DNA of 64,000 bases from Eremophila alpestris peregrina (Eukaryota > Chordata > Aves > Passeriformes > Alaudidae). Positions within the stretch are counted from its first letter, which is position 1, and each line of letters begins with the position of its first letter. This document shows positions 1 through 13,860 of the stretch, piece by piece. The stretch is from the NCBI GenBank assembly GCA_009792885.1, contig WMCF01000003.1:12865974-12929973 (forward strand), given 5' to 3'. The notes under the pieces were generated by a model that was not told the origin of the DNA, did no database searches, and was given only the letters and a program-made list of their open reading frames with translations. Made by a program: the position numbers and the translations under genes.

Positions 1-388
1 GCATGATGTCTCAACAATTGGTTTCACTCTGCTCAGCTCAGTAGTCTGAAAGTTCAAAAAGTCAGAGTCAGTTTTTCTCTGAAAGAAATTCTGAACTTTG
101 TCTGGTGATGAAAATGCCATTGCTCAGCCAACTGAGAGAACAGCTACCCTGGCAGGTTTCCTTAAGCTGTCAGCCTTGATGGACTATTAGAAGTCAGCAG
201 GCTACCTACTCCTGCACAACTAAGTTTAGTTCTTGCAAAAAGCTTCTTTGTAAGCCAAAAGAAAAATTCCTTCCTTCAGAACCAAATATTTTAGTTCATT
301 ACCAGGGAAAAAACATTACACACAGATGCACAAAAAAAAAGTTTGTCTCTTTCTATCACATAAATGAGAAGACTTGCAATTAACTCAC

Positions 389-617
389 CTCAAGACAGAA
401 GCTGGGTAAAACAAAAGACTCTTCCAATGAGAATTTTTCAAATGCATCTTCACATCTTTTCTTCCTTACTCTTGCTATAACTACAGAGGAAAGAACATCT
501 TTATTTATCACTGTTACATTGAAATACTGTTTGAATAAATCCAAGGCACATTTTGCCAGTCCTTTCCTTGACATGATATACAACCTGTGCCATTTGAGAA
601 GGGGCCATTTGAAAAGA
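389..617 (-). other. Possible unassigned minus-strand exon
   Basis: An open frame on the minus strand ends exactly at a near-perfect donor (GAG|GTGAGT, last exon base 389). Two plausible acceptors precede it: tacttgtccag giving an exon start at 617, and ttctttcctctgtag giving a start at 480 (92 nt). In-frame residues include YIMSRKGLAKCALDLFK and RKKRCEDAFEKF. I do not recognise the peptide. Good splice signals plus an open frame could arise by chance in 13 kb of intergenic DNA, so this is only a candidate exon of an unknown or non-coding transcript. Confidence 0.2.
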
Positions 618-3600
618 CTGGACAAGTAAGTCACAAAACACAGGGAGGTTTTAATGGTATTTGATTTCAATGCAGAAGCACTGATTTCCTAAAAGGACAC
701 TGACTTTCTATTAAAGGCATGATGTTATGAGACTCTGAAAGTCTTTTGCAACACTGGCTTTTGTGCATTATAGCTGAAAAGTGTACAAATGCTACACAGT
801 GAAATTTCATGGAAGACACACAAGGAAAGATTTTAGCCTCGACATTTATCTTTACCAACACATGGAACCACCTTGATCTGTTTTACTGCTGATGAAAAAC
901 GAAGGTAGTGTCTATTTCACAGGAGAGGATAGGAAGTAAGAGTCAGTGTGATGGATGGTGAAAAGAAACAGAGGGCAAGAGCGAAGAAATATGAGTGTCA
1001 GGTACTGATCTCAAAGATGAGGTCTAGTCTGCTGTCAGAATGTGACTAAATAGCTTATTAATAACAGGAGAGATGTATTGGCATTAGTGTGAAAGGAGGA
1101 GTGTACTCAGTTTGTACTGTGTTGTCAGAAGTGAGCCACGTGCACAGAGTACAGTTTACATTTGTTAGCTACAAATAGACTACACAAGTACAAATCAAGC
1201 ACAGATCAATTCCTGTGAAAATATTCACTTACTTCAAGGCATTTATCCAGCAGATAACACAGCAACTATCTCTGCCATCTCTATCGAGTCTGTCAAATTC
1301 ACTCACAGGGGCATAGCTGTACTTCTGTGTGGCATAAAAATCCCAGAGAAGTTTTAACCTCATGAACTTGTTGCAAGTAATAATTTAATTGCAAAATTTG
1401 AAATTTATGCTTCGATTAGTATTAGTTAATGGGTGAAACAAACCCCACTTTCTCCCACAGAGGAAAATGAGGGTTACCAGGGAAATCTTTTAATCTTCTG
1501 TAACGATTTTAAGTGCACCTATGTAGAATGGTGTCATTTTGTCTCACCAGTTCTCTTCCCATTTAACCTGCGAATCCCAACAGCAGCTTGATTTCCATCC
1601 GAGGCTGACATGCTGGGAAAAGGCAGGCCAAAATCACTTGTTGAGGTGACACTGAAGAGTTTATGCTAAGGGGAACCCCTGGAAAGGGGGGTACTTACAT
1701 CTTATCCTTGCTGGCAAGGGATTGAATTAAGGGAGGCCTGCAATACCAGAAATATATCTGCAGGGCACCCTTAACAAGTTCAACAGTTTTTCTCTGATTT
1801 ATTATTTCTTTTCCAAATAAAATCAGTATTTGGCAATACTATTTAGTTTTGGTTCTGGAGTTTTCAGATTTCAGATCAATAATCCAATTTGCTGATGAAC
1901 AGCATACTGCCTGATAGCTACGGAAATAGGTTCTCCAATAACTTATGGATCGTGCCTCTAGGAATAAACTTATCATAGCAAAAATCTATTCAAGTGAAAT
2001 GCTACAAAGGAGCTACAGACTGTAAACTTCCTTCAGGGCTCATTGTTGGTGCAATGATGTGTACACCTATACTATTCATTCAGGTCAAAACAGCCTGGAA
2101 GTTGCAGCTTTAAATTTTCCAGCTTCAACCTTCGTCTGTTTGTCTTAGCATAAAACCCAAACCTTAGGGCAGAACCTCGGACAGGACGGGTTTCATGCAG
2201 AGGACACAAGTGCCAAAGCCTGTATGCAGGGCTGTGTTTGACTTCCACAAGGCAAGGCCTGGAGTGCACATTACCCTCTGAGCTGAGATGGGATGTTGCA
2301 CCCCGAGGCACAGGTCAGCATTGCCGTCGTGCACACACGAGATCGGCTGCACCTCTCCCTTGGAGAGGGATGTTATTTTCTTAAGGAGCAGGATGTTATT
2401 CCTAGAGGTCTGCCCCTTGGTAGGGTCAAGAGTAATATTTTATGGTTAATGTTTATGATTAATTTTGGCTGTGGCCTTTCCTTTCAGAATTTGTATGGTG
2501 TCAGTTCAAGTTGGTAAGGGGAAAGCTTGACAAGGTTAAGGCGTGAACCGTATACTCACTTTTCCTTCCAAAGTAAATACTACAACAACAATGCACATGG
2601 GAACCAAACTGCACATTCCTAAATCAAACCAGAAGAGTCATACAGGGAACTGAAACAGTAGGGTCCAAGAGAGTGGGTTTTGCCTTTTTGTTTTTTTTAG
2701 TCCAAAGGATACATTTTCAGAAAGATGCCTTGGGAATTAGCTCAAAACAATCCCAGGAGCAAAAAGGGCAGTTTGGCATCAGATTTCTTGTGCTCACATT
2801 ACTTGAAAATTAATATTGTCTTCACCACTGTTCTCTCAAAAACACTGTCAAAGTAAGGTGACTGATTCTCAGCTGTTTAATGCTGTTTCAAGGAAAGAAC
2901 ATACACCTCAATGTGATTCAAGTTTACACTGATCCTTACTTTGGTAAAGTATCCCGACTTTGAATAGGATCTTTAGATTCATATGCAACTTGTTATCTTC
3001 TTAAGTATGTGAACTCAGAAACTGTTTTCCCTTCATGTTTTTTATTAATGTTTCTCAACAGGCTTTCAAGTTGACTTGGTTTGGTATTTAAGAAGACACT
3101 TAAGACCAGAAGAGATGGGGAACTTCTTTTAAAATCTCAAGGTGTTTTTGTTGCAGGGACACAACATATGGTCCCACAGCTTGCTTTCTGTGTAGTGTCA
3201 GCAAACAGAGAGCAATGAGGAGAAACAAGTACTCTTGTGATATTGTGAAAGCCTCCAAAAAGATACCACTGTATGTAAGCAATAAAAACAACTTCAGAAA
3301 TGTGTGCATGAAGCAGTCTCAGAAACCCATCTTGGATCTGCATCACCATTTCGGAGTGTTGGAATGTATCATCCAAGGGGTGTCATGGGGAAGATCATTA
3401 TGAGAGTTTCTGATGATAACTTTAAATACAAAAGAGAGGACAAAATTCTGGCCTTGGCTCTTACTCATTCTTAGGAAATCATTTTTGTAATCAGAAAATA
3501 CATCTCCCATTGTGCTTTCCTTTAAAATTCTGAGCAATTAAAAAATCTTTCAAATCTTAAATATCACTGAACTTTAGATCCTAAGGGTAGCAATGTGATC

Positions 3601-5950
3601 TGTAATTAAAAGCCTATCATGAATGCATAGCCTTTTCAGAACATTTGCATTGCACCACTGCACTTCTCAAAGGCAAGATTGCTATGGCTGCTATCAATCA
3701 CTAATAAAATGAGCACTCTCAGCCTTTAAAAATACTTCAGTGGAAATCAAAGAATTTCAAAGTTAAAAACAAAGGGGCATAACACACTTGTCTGATTCAC
3801 AATCAAGAGCCAAAATTACTGCTATAGATGCTGCAAGGGAGACTGGCAAAGAAAACTTTAAAACACCACATATCCATTTTTGAGGTTAATAAGAGAAGCA
3901 AAAGATAGAAACTATTGACCTCAGAATTTAAAAATGTTTCCCTTGACACACACATGGTCCTTTGGAGCTCTATTGTGTATGGCCATTTGTGGGTTAAGCT
4001 TTTTGTAACAAGTTGAAGTTTTACTGCTCAGCTACTTATATATTTGGATTCTCAATGGCTGATTTTCACTGTCTTGATTAGTTATGAATCATACAGTGGA
4101 GTTTTGTGCCTGACTCTATGACTTATTGAAACTGAAATGACAATTTGTAAGTACTAACATAAATACTTACCAGAATGACCAAAAATACGGCTGAGAAATT
4201 TAGAGATTACTGGAGCAATTTCAAATGGCTTAATCATTTCAGTCTTGGAATTTGCAGTTTGAATAAATCTTGTTATTAGTAATGAACAAATATTGGAGCT
4301 GGATAAATGCACATGAATCTAGCAATGGTTTCTTAAACAGGGAGGGAGAAAGAGGAAGAAAAACTTACAAAGAGGAAACAATGCAAAAGGGAAAAAAAAG
4401 AAAGAAGTCTTAGAAGTCTTATAACACACTGTGACTGAAAATATTATTCCTCACTCACCCCTCACATTCTTTTTAAGAAGCTGCAGAGGGTTTTCATGAA
4501 GGCCCAGCATGCCTAAACAAGTTTCACTCAGAAAGAATAAGTTGTAAAAGTTAAATCACCACACATTTCTTTTGAGCCTGTCTTCAGCTGTGATCTGTGG
4601 AGCTTTAGTTTCTCTTCTCAGGGGCAGATAAAACAGTACTCTAAGACCGAACTTGAAAACCCCTAACTTTTCCCAAGGGTCTGGGAACTGCCTATATAAG
4701 AACAGTATTTCTTCAAGCACCAGTCTGGATAGTAAACGACCTCTGTGTGACCCAGAAACTTTTGAAGCCCATACACCTGCTCATCTGCTGCCTTACAGGA
4801 AAGATTTGGCATCTTCATGCATGCGTCAGACTGTCTGTAAGAAACAAAAACCCTAGAGCAAATAGACACAATGAAATGTAACAATTATATAAAAAGCAAA
4901 ACCAAGACTTGCAAACTGTTTTCAGCACTTTCTGATCCTTACCAAAAACCTAGCATGCCTTTAGAGTCAGGTCTCCCATTTGGCTGGCTTTGAGGCTTGC
5001 ACTTTTTTTTGCATCTGGAATCCCTTTATTTGTTGACTTACAGTAGTGGCACTCTCAAGAGCAAGGACTGCTTTGTTTGACCTACCAGATTCATCAATAT
5101 TTGCATTGCTAATTTCATTATTTTGCAAAGGACCTAGGGATTAGTCTCGTGAAAGAGGTTACACATAGAAATCCCCAGTCTGCTTTGATTAAAGTTTTCA
5201 CATCAACACATCTCAAATGCTCATTTGCTTTTAAATTATTTCAATAACTGCAGTTATCCAGCTTTCATGGTTGATTTTGCACAAGCTGTCCTTTCCTGAA
5301 CAATGCATGTATGAAAACATGCTGAACACACAGATATTAGATCTATGACTGGATCAATTTCTTTTGCCATATCAATAGCACAGCTTCTCTTAGAGATATA
5401 AATGTATATGTATTTAAAAATAATATAAACATGCAAATAAAGTCTCCTACACTATCAATATAGTTACACAAGTAACAGTAAAATCTAGACAAAATTATAA
5501 TTCAATTCATAGTTTTTTTCATCCCCTAGAAAACAGAATACAAATATTAATGTCTGGAGACATGGATGATAGAAACTGTTGAGATACTATTTTATTATGA
5601 TTTTGGGGTAGTATGGTCTGAGTTACTGAAAAGCTTTTCAATGTTACGCATCTGACAAGTTGCCAAAAGTGGGATGAGAACTAAAGAAAATCTACATCTT
5701 CAGATATGTGCAAATTGTTTCAGATGCACCACCCCCCAAAAAAATACCTTCAAGAAATTGACATCAGTAAGGTAGATATTCAAATTCCTTGCAGAGCTGA
5801 AAAATATTGTCTTTTTAAACAAGCATACTGAACCTGGGATATTAACTGTATCAGTAAAGCAGTGTAAATAAAAGAAATTATTTAGACAGAATTTTTCAAA
5901 CGGAGAAACCTAGAGTATCCCAATAATATATTCTGCATACAAAAAAGGCA

Positions 5951-5970
5951 ATCAAAAAATATCAAAAAAT
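5951..5970. repeat. Perfect 10-bp tandem duplication
   Basis: The unit atcaaaaaat occurs twice in direct succession. Confidence 0.9.
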
Positions 5971-6125
5971 ATTGAGGAGGAAAATATAGTCTTTTATTTA
6001 CAGTCAATGTTTCCTTAAGAATTTAATTTAAAAATAAATACTCCATCCCACTACAATAACTTTTACAAAGTCAATCATAGCACATCTTGGTTTTTGAGAA
6101 AATTATACTTTCAGATACAGTAGAA

Positions 6126-6154
6126 ACACACACACACACACATACACACATACA
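6126..6154. repeat. (AC)n microsatellite
   Basis: About eight uninterrupted AC units, followed by an imperfect tail with two CATA-type interruptions. Confidence 0.95.
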
Positions 6155-7921
6155 TAATTACAACGTGGAGGGGGAAAAAAGCACCTGAATTTATTTAACT
6201 TATTCTTTTAAGACATTTATAACATATTTAATCAAGAACTATTTAACAAAGTTTAATTCTGAAAACAAAGAAAAGCTAAACCCTATTAATATTCCATTAT
6301 TCTTGCTTTACATATTGTAGGATGACAAATGCAAAGTTGTTTTCAATTCAAAGGACAGCAAATATATAATTGCTGAGTGTATGTGCAAACCTGCAAGCAA
6401 AGCTATGATTTTATTAAAGCAAATCCCATATGGACATCAGAGATCTAAATGCTGTTATGTCTGTGAAACTTGCTAGGTACACATAGAACATTAATAGCAT
6501 TCCAAGAGAATTTACCATTTTGCTACATCTTCAAAGAGAAATTAAGCAGCCAAAGAGGCCTCTCTTTTGATGATTTTACATCATATCGAGAGAAGAGAGG
6601 GAAGTGTACCAACAATAATAATGTTCAACAGTGCAAATATTTAACTCAAAATGATTGGAAAGGAAAAAAACTCCAAAATATCTAAATGAAGGTTGAAAAT
6701 CATACTATAATCCTACTAAAAACACTTTCCAGTGGTCAGGTCTTGATTTTTCCTGTAATATTATTTTTGCTTCCTGTAACTTCCAAATGTGGCAAAGCTT
6801 TTAGTACAGAGAGCAATAGCTAAGTATAATGGCAGGGGCAGCTTTTGTTCTTGAGGCTGATATACCCCCCACCAAAACTAGTGTCCTTATACATATATAT
6901 TTCTTAAAATATATAGTTCTGTTATTCCTGGGGAACATACAGTCAGTCATCCTCTGGGCATTCACAGCTTTGCTGAAAGCACCTACAAGAAACAGTGTTT
7001 TTATCAACTCTGTGCAAAGCCCTTATCCAGTCCCATCAGACACAGAGCATGAGTGTTGCTTTGCAACAGGTATCACTGCTTTCAAACCCAATGCAATATG
7101 ACAAGCACATTTAATTTGACATAGCTTTTCTGAACTTGACCCCTAAAACTCTGTTAAATTACCCTCTCAAGTCTCTCCCTTTTCCAAGCTATAAGGAGAT
7201 GAAAGTGTGTTCTTCAGGCTCCATGCCTGATGAGCATAGACAGATTATTTCACTTGACTATCATAGCACTCAGACCCCCTTAGAAACTTGTCCAAGAAAA
7301 GCTGGCTTGATTGTCTGATATAATAAAATATTTTAATTAAACAAAGCCCAAACAAACCCAACCAAACACTCGACTTCAAAAGAAAATCCACAAGGAAGAT
7401 ATAGTGAGGTTTATATTGTTGTTTCAATGGCACTGCAACATTTTAATCCTTTACAGCCTTTACAGCCCTTCTAAAACACTCTGGGTTGTCACACAAAATT
7501 AAAAAAAAATTAGAATGAGAAAAAAGTATTATTTTTATGTGGAATGAAATCAGTTTTATTATTCATCTTCCTGTCAGATTTGAAATAAGTCTAGAATAGA
7601 ACTGCAAGCTTGTTCTGTTTTGATTAATTACAAAATTGTATCCTCCCATGTAAAATCTAGAAGATACCCACAGCACAAAAAAATTATCCTAATAGATAGA
7701 AAAAAAAAGAAAAAGAACATGGCTTTTATCCAGTTTATAGTGATTAGCAGCTGATGGCAATACATCCCTAAAACTGCTTTACAACTACGAAGTATCAGAT
7801 GCTGTACAGTAGCTATGTTAATATGCTGACTATTGATGCTTCAAGCTGTAGGAAATAGTGCTAAAATCTTAGATTGTTACCCACTTTCTGCAGTTTCTAT
7901 AACATACTGTTTGTGCATAAT

Positions 7922-7954
7922 TGCTCAGGATGAGCATTTGTTCAATGACAATGG
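7922..7954. promoter_or_regulatory. Candidate factor-binding cluster (inverted TGCTCA repeat plus SOX-like site)
   Basis: TGCTCA, a 3-base spacer and TGAGCA form a perfect inverted repeat at 7922-7936. An ACAATGG SOX-type core lies at 7948-7954. Motifs are seen; function is inferred only. Confidence 0.2.
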
Positions 7955-10900
7955 AATGTACAAATGAGACAGTAAAATAATGAACTACGAGCTTGGCTCC
8001 TCTGGGAGAAGTCAGAGAGAAAATGTACTATTTAAAGTACTCAAATGCATAGTTCAGAGATTGAAAAATCATTTTATGTAAGATTAAAAAAAAAATAAAG
8101 AAACATTATCAACCAGTGAACAGATGTAACAGCTCCTCTTTCTACAGTCACTTGTACTTCTGTAAGGATGCCATCTGTCAGTACCAATACAGCACATAAA
8201 TCTCAGCCTGTCAGTACTCTCCAGGTTTTTGAGCTTACCAAATACATTATGGCTCAATGTCTATCACAAAAACATCCTAACATTCTTAGTATTATCTTGT
8301 GCCACAGTTAACTTCTAATTGCAGTGAAGACTGTAGTTATCAGTGACAACAGAATTTGGCCCCATCACTTGGCCCCATGATGCAAGTGCTGGTTTACGAT
8401 TAAGAGAGGCTGAGAAGGCAGACGTTATGGCAGCTAAACTCATCTTACCTCTAGGAAAATATGAATGTTCCTGCCAGGACAACACTGGGAAACCTGAAAC
8501 ACAGCTGTCTGTCAGGACTCTGATGATGGATCGCTCTTTCAACAGTTTTTGTAGTCAGTATTCTACTGGTCAGAGCACAATAAAAGAGTAAGGTAATGTA
8601 AGTGATTCTGTTCATATCAAATAATGGTATGATCAGTAATAGGCACAGAATGATGTTCATATACATGAATGCAGCATTTCTGAAATCTGTAGAACCTAAT
8701 GAGCAGATACATACAACTCTACAAAACTTGCTGTTTTGGAAAAGTCTCCTCGATTTCACCTTAATCTGGATGATCTCTTTCCCTTTTGAAAATCAACCAC
8801 TGACATTATTTTCCATTCTCCCTTCCAGAGGATCCCAGGACAATCTATGCTCAGGGAATTCTGCAGTGTAACTCCTGAGAAACCTACTTTTAGAAACTGA
8901 TGGCTAAAGCAAAGACACTAAAGACACCATGCCAACACCTTTCTCCATCCTCCAAAAGCTCCCAGGACTCCAAAACCTTTGCAGACAAGATCCTACCACA
9001 GAAATCATGTCCCACACTGAGACAGTTCAGTACAGTTTTCCTAACAGGATTCTAAAAGATTTTAGTGTTCTCTATGTATATTTTTTACCATGTGGGCCAG
9101 AGGAATACAACCTTGAGTTTAGTCTGAGACAACAGCTACCAAAAGGAAATCACAGGAAATGCAATGCTGTTCCACAGGGAAAGGCTTATGTCACTTGATA
9201 ATGTCTTCCCAGGAAGCTGAAGCACTCTGTCTCTAAGCTGTTTATCAGTTCAGCATTTTTACTTCATTGCTTCTTAAAATATATATCCTCTTATATCCAG
9301 TGCTTAAATTTTACTAACAGGTCCTAAATTAAAAGCTTGAATTTGATGAGGTATCAAATCAAAACTTGATCCAGCTGAATTAAATCCAGTTGAAGCTTCC
9401 AAAATTTCCTAAGATTGCACCATTTAGGTATACCACATTTTCAACAAGTGGGAAAAAAAATCAATTTTAGTAATGTCATTAGGAATATCTTTTAAATCGA
9501 GAAAATTGTTTAAAAAAACGCACAAGAAAAGATCTTGCAGTAATTTTGAAAAAAAACCTTGCAAACCCAAGTATTTTCGAAGAGTTCTACCAATTTTGCT
9601 TGCACAACTTCTGAACTTTAGATCTCTAAAATAATTGCATAAAATTCTTATGGTTTAAATTCTAATGAGCAGTGAAAATGTTTGGTCATGATATTAGCAG
9701 GTCATATCTAATAATTCACTAAAAGGAGAGACAGTTATTTAAATCTGGCACCATGTTAACTCTACCCCAGGTAAAGTCTCTTGCATATGTTCAAACCTTT
9801 CACTACTAAGGAACTAGGGTTTCTATGATTCTGGGATTTCTCACTGTGCAATCAAAATGCCAGTTTTCTCAGACCTAGCTTGGGAATCTCCCAAACAGTG
9901 TTTTTCAGAGCATATAAATCTGCTGCCTTAATATTGTAAGCTGCATCCAACAAATGTTAATTATTAATAATTTGAAATACATATAATTTGGTTTCCTGCA
10001 TTATGTTGTTCTACACCACACTGTTTGCAGTATTTTAATTTCAAAATCACAACAAGGAGCTCTTCCATCTTAGATAAGAATACTTCATTACTGAAAAGAA
10101 AAATATTTTATTAATTCTTTTACATAGATATTATTATATTTATCTGTCTAGAGGAACTATTGGAACAGGTGAATCAATGGATAGGGGATGCCACTTAGCT
10201 ACATTTAAGCTGTATTCCACAACACAGACCTTTCAGAAAAATGTTCCACCCTGATTTGGAAACATCAGAAAATGGAGAAACCACAACTGTCTTTGCTAAT
10301 TTCTTCCAGTGGTTATCAGCCTCATTACCAGTAGTTCATTGCTAACTTTATCTGATTTTTATAGTGTTTTGTTATATTTTTCCTTGGTGGTGCAAGGAAA
10401 CACGTAGTTCCTGGTATTTTTCACTCTTGGAAGCAATTTATTGACTGCAATCAAGTTAACTTTAAAAAAAAATTTTCTTTATATTTATGCGCAAATACAT
10501 AGGCTTACCTTCAAATGAAGAATGCCAAAGAGAACTCTCCAGACTGGAAATCCTGAAATTCTCTAACTGGCTTTAATAAATTCCAAAAGAGTTAAAAGGG
10601 AAAAAAAACCAAAAAAAACCTGAGATCCATAACAATACTGAACAAGACTGAGACAAAACCAAGAATGAGCAAAAACTAGGTGAACAGGATTTTCTGACAT
10701 TGCATGCTCAGATGGGTGCCTAAGCACAGGATAAGGAGATGAATATTTCTAAATTGCTTATTGTTTCTGAAATTCCATATCCATACTATCCATATTAAGG
10801 CATCCATTTTTAAGATACTGACTTGAAACAAGGAAGAAATTTATTACTAAATAAGCATTATAAAGTCTTCCAGTGCCCCATGTTCAGCTGTAAAAGATGT

Positions 10901-13110
10901 TTAGATCTAAGAGAGGAATTGTTATCAATTTACTAGAAAATAAGGGCAATAGTAACCCTCTACACCACATGGGAAACAAAATATTTATTCATGTTTCATG
11001 CAGAAAAAAATAGACTGGTCAGAGATACCCTGGCTGTTTATATCTGGTTGGAGGAGATACCCTCAGCAATTCAGAAATGTTGAAGTCTTACAAAAAATGT
11101 ATCCTTCCTACAAGCGTTTGAGATGCTCAATTATTTTTTTCTCTCTGCTTAGTGAATGTTCCACCCATTGTAATTTAATTTTCTATATATACAGAAACTG
11201 AAGATCATAGTTTCTGTTTTGATGCAAAAAATCCTAAGTTAAATATAAAAGTCTATAATATTCAATTTATGCATTTACAACCCTATGACAAAACACAAGG
11301 CAAAACAATTGCATGGGTTAGCAATGGCAAAACACCTGGGTAGTTTTCACAGTTTAGTAAAAACATAATGAAAAAATAATTTCTGTTGTCAGATCTTAAA
11401 GACACTAAAAGGTCTTCCATTTTAAAATCAACAAGTGGTAGTGTTTTGAATACTGTAAAGAGCACTTTGCAGATTATTTTCTACTTATCTACATTGAATT
11501 AGTCCTAATCATTCAATGTAAATCAGTACTGTATATTATTATTGTGGGTAATAAGCACCTAATGAGTAACATGGCTTTTAATAATACTTCGCTTTACAGT
11601 CTTTGAGAAGCTTGGCAGTAACAGAAGAAATGAAAACAAAACACAACAGAAAATTCCCCTCTTAAGTCACATCTACTTCACAGTCACAGAAGTGACTTCA
11701 GTGAAGTGTTGAGGTATTTTAAGTTAAATAAACCAGAAAATTTCAGTTGTCTAGCTATTGCTGATTGGCTTAATCAAGTCCACTCTTTTACTTCCTTAAC
11801 AGCAATGTAGACATGTACCAGAGACTTCTGTTCCATTCCATCTTTGTAGTTTCTTTCTTTTCTCCTTCTGTCCTTTCATTCTCCCCAAACCAGGAAGCTC
11901 AAGGTAAAGTGAGGCATCAAACTAAAGCTTAAAGCTTAAAATGTTATGTTTGGTGACACTTGGTGACCCCAAAGATGAATGCTGGCTGATGCATACTTGT
12001 GCCTGAAGTGTCTAAATATTTCATAAATAAACAGCTTATGCAGACATATCTGTAAATATCTCCTCTCCAATACACAATTTTAGTTAAAGCCAACAGGTGC
12101 AATCACTGTATGAAGACACTTGTCTGTATCACTGGGGGGGAAAAGTGTGATATTTAGTTGATGAATTCCATCCAGGAGTCTTAAAGTCTTGATCAGAAGA
12201 ATGAATCAAATAATCTAGGTGAATTCTTCTTTTCATTTAAAAATAGTTTAATTAGTAGCAGAGGATTTAAGTCATGGGTGAAGCTGGAATTAGAAAATAT
12301 GACTGGAGAAGAAAATCAATACAATTGAAAATTAGGAAGAAACAAGGCCCCTGTACTTATGTGAGTTTTTGAATCTTCTAAAAAACAGCCTTAATTCTCA
12401 AAACCTTGGCGAATTGCTAATCTGATAAAAGAATTATAAATCTGATCAAGGAATGTTTTAAATGAATAATTTTAATCCCTTTTTATATACATTTTTCAAC
12501 ATTTCAAAATGAAATCAATTTGAACTGAAAAATGAAAATTCATGTTTAGAAATTTCGAAACAGGACATTTCAATAAGTTAAAAACTTTTTTCCACAATAT
12601 ACTTCTAATGGGAATTTTCAAGATCATCCATTTTCACAAACAGTGCTGCTCTTGTTGAATAATACTTCAAGTAATGCATTTCATTGAAAAACTCTCAATC
12701 AGTTCAAATGGCAATATGCACTATCTTCATGACAGATAAAAAACTATATAAAAAATAAACACTGTTTGCCTAAACACTCATCAAAATTGCCTTGTTTGCT
12801 ATTGTTCTTTGGCTTTTATAGGCATTATTGCTCCTCTTATTTATCACTAATAGTTTTGGAAAGAAATGTACTTCACCTAGTTAGTGGAAGACAGGAAACT
12901 TAAATATTTGGATTTTTTTTTTCTCTGCAATGGGACTAGTCAAACTACAAAAACAGATTATTTTTGCTGGCATATTGTTGACTGCTTTCATAAGAATTAT
13001 GCTTCTGCAGCAGGTAGAAACTCCCAAACATACAAGAGACTCTTGAGTCTTTTGTTTTTATTTATGCAGGAATGAGATACCAATTTAAGACAACTGAAAT
13101 AATAAGTTAA

Positions 13111-13116
13111 TTTATT
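13111..13116 (-). terminator. Candidate distal poly(A) signal AATAAA
   Basis: This is the first canonical AATAAA that I find on the minus strand after the stop codon, about 1.48 kb downstream. A second lies at 13057-13062. If used, the 3'UTR would be about 1.5 kb and would include the distinctive AT-rich segment at 13680-13860. Confidence 0.35.
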
Positions 13117-13679
13117 AATGGGTCTCCACAACTTCTATTTTCCTGAATATAAATGTACACTTCTAGGGATTACTTTGCCTAGTTTCATCTCAGTCTCTCT
13201 GTCTATTATAACTGATGTCTGTCTCATGTATATTCTTTCATTCAGTTTCAAAGAAAAAGGACTAATGCTTTACCCCTACTAGCTTTTTGCACCTTTTTGC
13301 TTCACCTAATTTCTCTTTGTGACCAACTTCATACACCATTATCATAAAGTCAGTTTCTCTCTTGTGGACAGCAATCAGAATCACTTTTCTGTTTTACCTT
13401 CAATTAACTTCTGCTTCAAGATTTCACCTCCTAAGAATCCAAATCCTTAAAATGCAATAAAAATCTTCAAGTAATGGTGGATATTCAGTAGGGTTATCTG
13501 CAGGCTCTGCCACTTTATGGCAATGGTTACAATGTTAGAGGAGGACAGCAAGATCCTGTTACTTCTTTCTAAAGTTTTACTTATTATATTATGTATATAT
13601 ATAAATATAAAACATAGGTATGCTGGACACATTCTTCATACAAATATAGGGGGACAAGAGCAGGCTGCAAAATGTATTT

Positions 13680-13860
13680 TAGAGTGAGATATTTGCTGTT
13701 AAAAAGAAAGCTTTCAATGGAATTAAAAGTCGGATATTTAATGGCAAACACGTAACTTCATGGAGCGATATTATTGTATCTTAATGAATAATGGCCTATA
13801 AATGCATCACTTTATGGAGCTGGTATTTGTAATATATACTGAAATAAAAAATATACATTT
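13680..13860. promoter_or_regulatory. Candidate conserved AT-rich element downstream of the FMN1 stop
   Basis: This non-repetitive stretch holds several homeodomain-like cores (TTAATGA, TTATTG, ATAAATG-type) and a near-duplicated feature: 'cttcatggagcgatatt' is echoed as 'ctttatggagctggtat' about 50 bases on. It lies either in a long 3'UTR or just beyond a short one. Conservation is guessed from texture, not measured. Confidence 0.25.

Larger units (their letters stand above)
1..13090. other. Intergenic DNA downstream of FMN1 (towards GREM1)
   Basis: No coding gene is supported here. The sequence is mostly unique-looking and AT-rich, with few recognisable transposons. It holds a CA microsatellite near 6126, a small tandem duplication at 5951, a slightly GC-richer stretch around 2150-2430 that I cannot assign, and a possible minus-strand spliced exon near the left edge. 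In mammals this interval separates FMN1 from GREM1, which is transcribed toward FMN1; GREM1's single coding exon is not present, so it must be further left. Low repeat density fits a regulatory interval but does not prove it. Confidence 0.6.

Noticed and set aside
5711..5722. GLI-like CCACCCC word
   Set aside because: Only 7 of 9 bases match and it lies in a C-rich run; several similar weak matches occur across the window as expected by chance.
6126..6154. Direct repeats as a CRISPR-like array
   Set aside because: It is a simple AC microsatellite; no spaced repeats of CRISPR type occur, and the DNA is vertebrate.
8343..9198. Three consecutive plus-strand open frames that might be exons of a gene
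   Set aside because: The peptides are not recognised, the frames do not connect through good splice sites that I could find, and an overlapping minus-strand frame is just as long.
1..13000. GREM1 coding exon
   Set aside because: Expected nearby by synteny, but no open frame of its size (about 184 codons) or a cystine-knot pattern is present.
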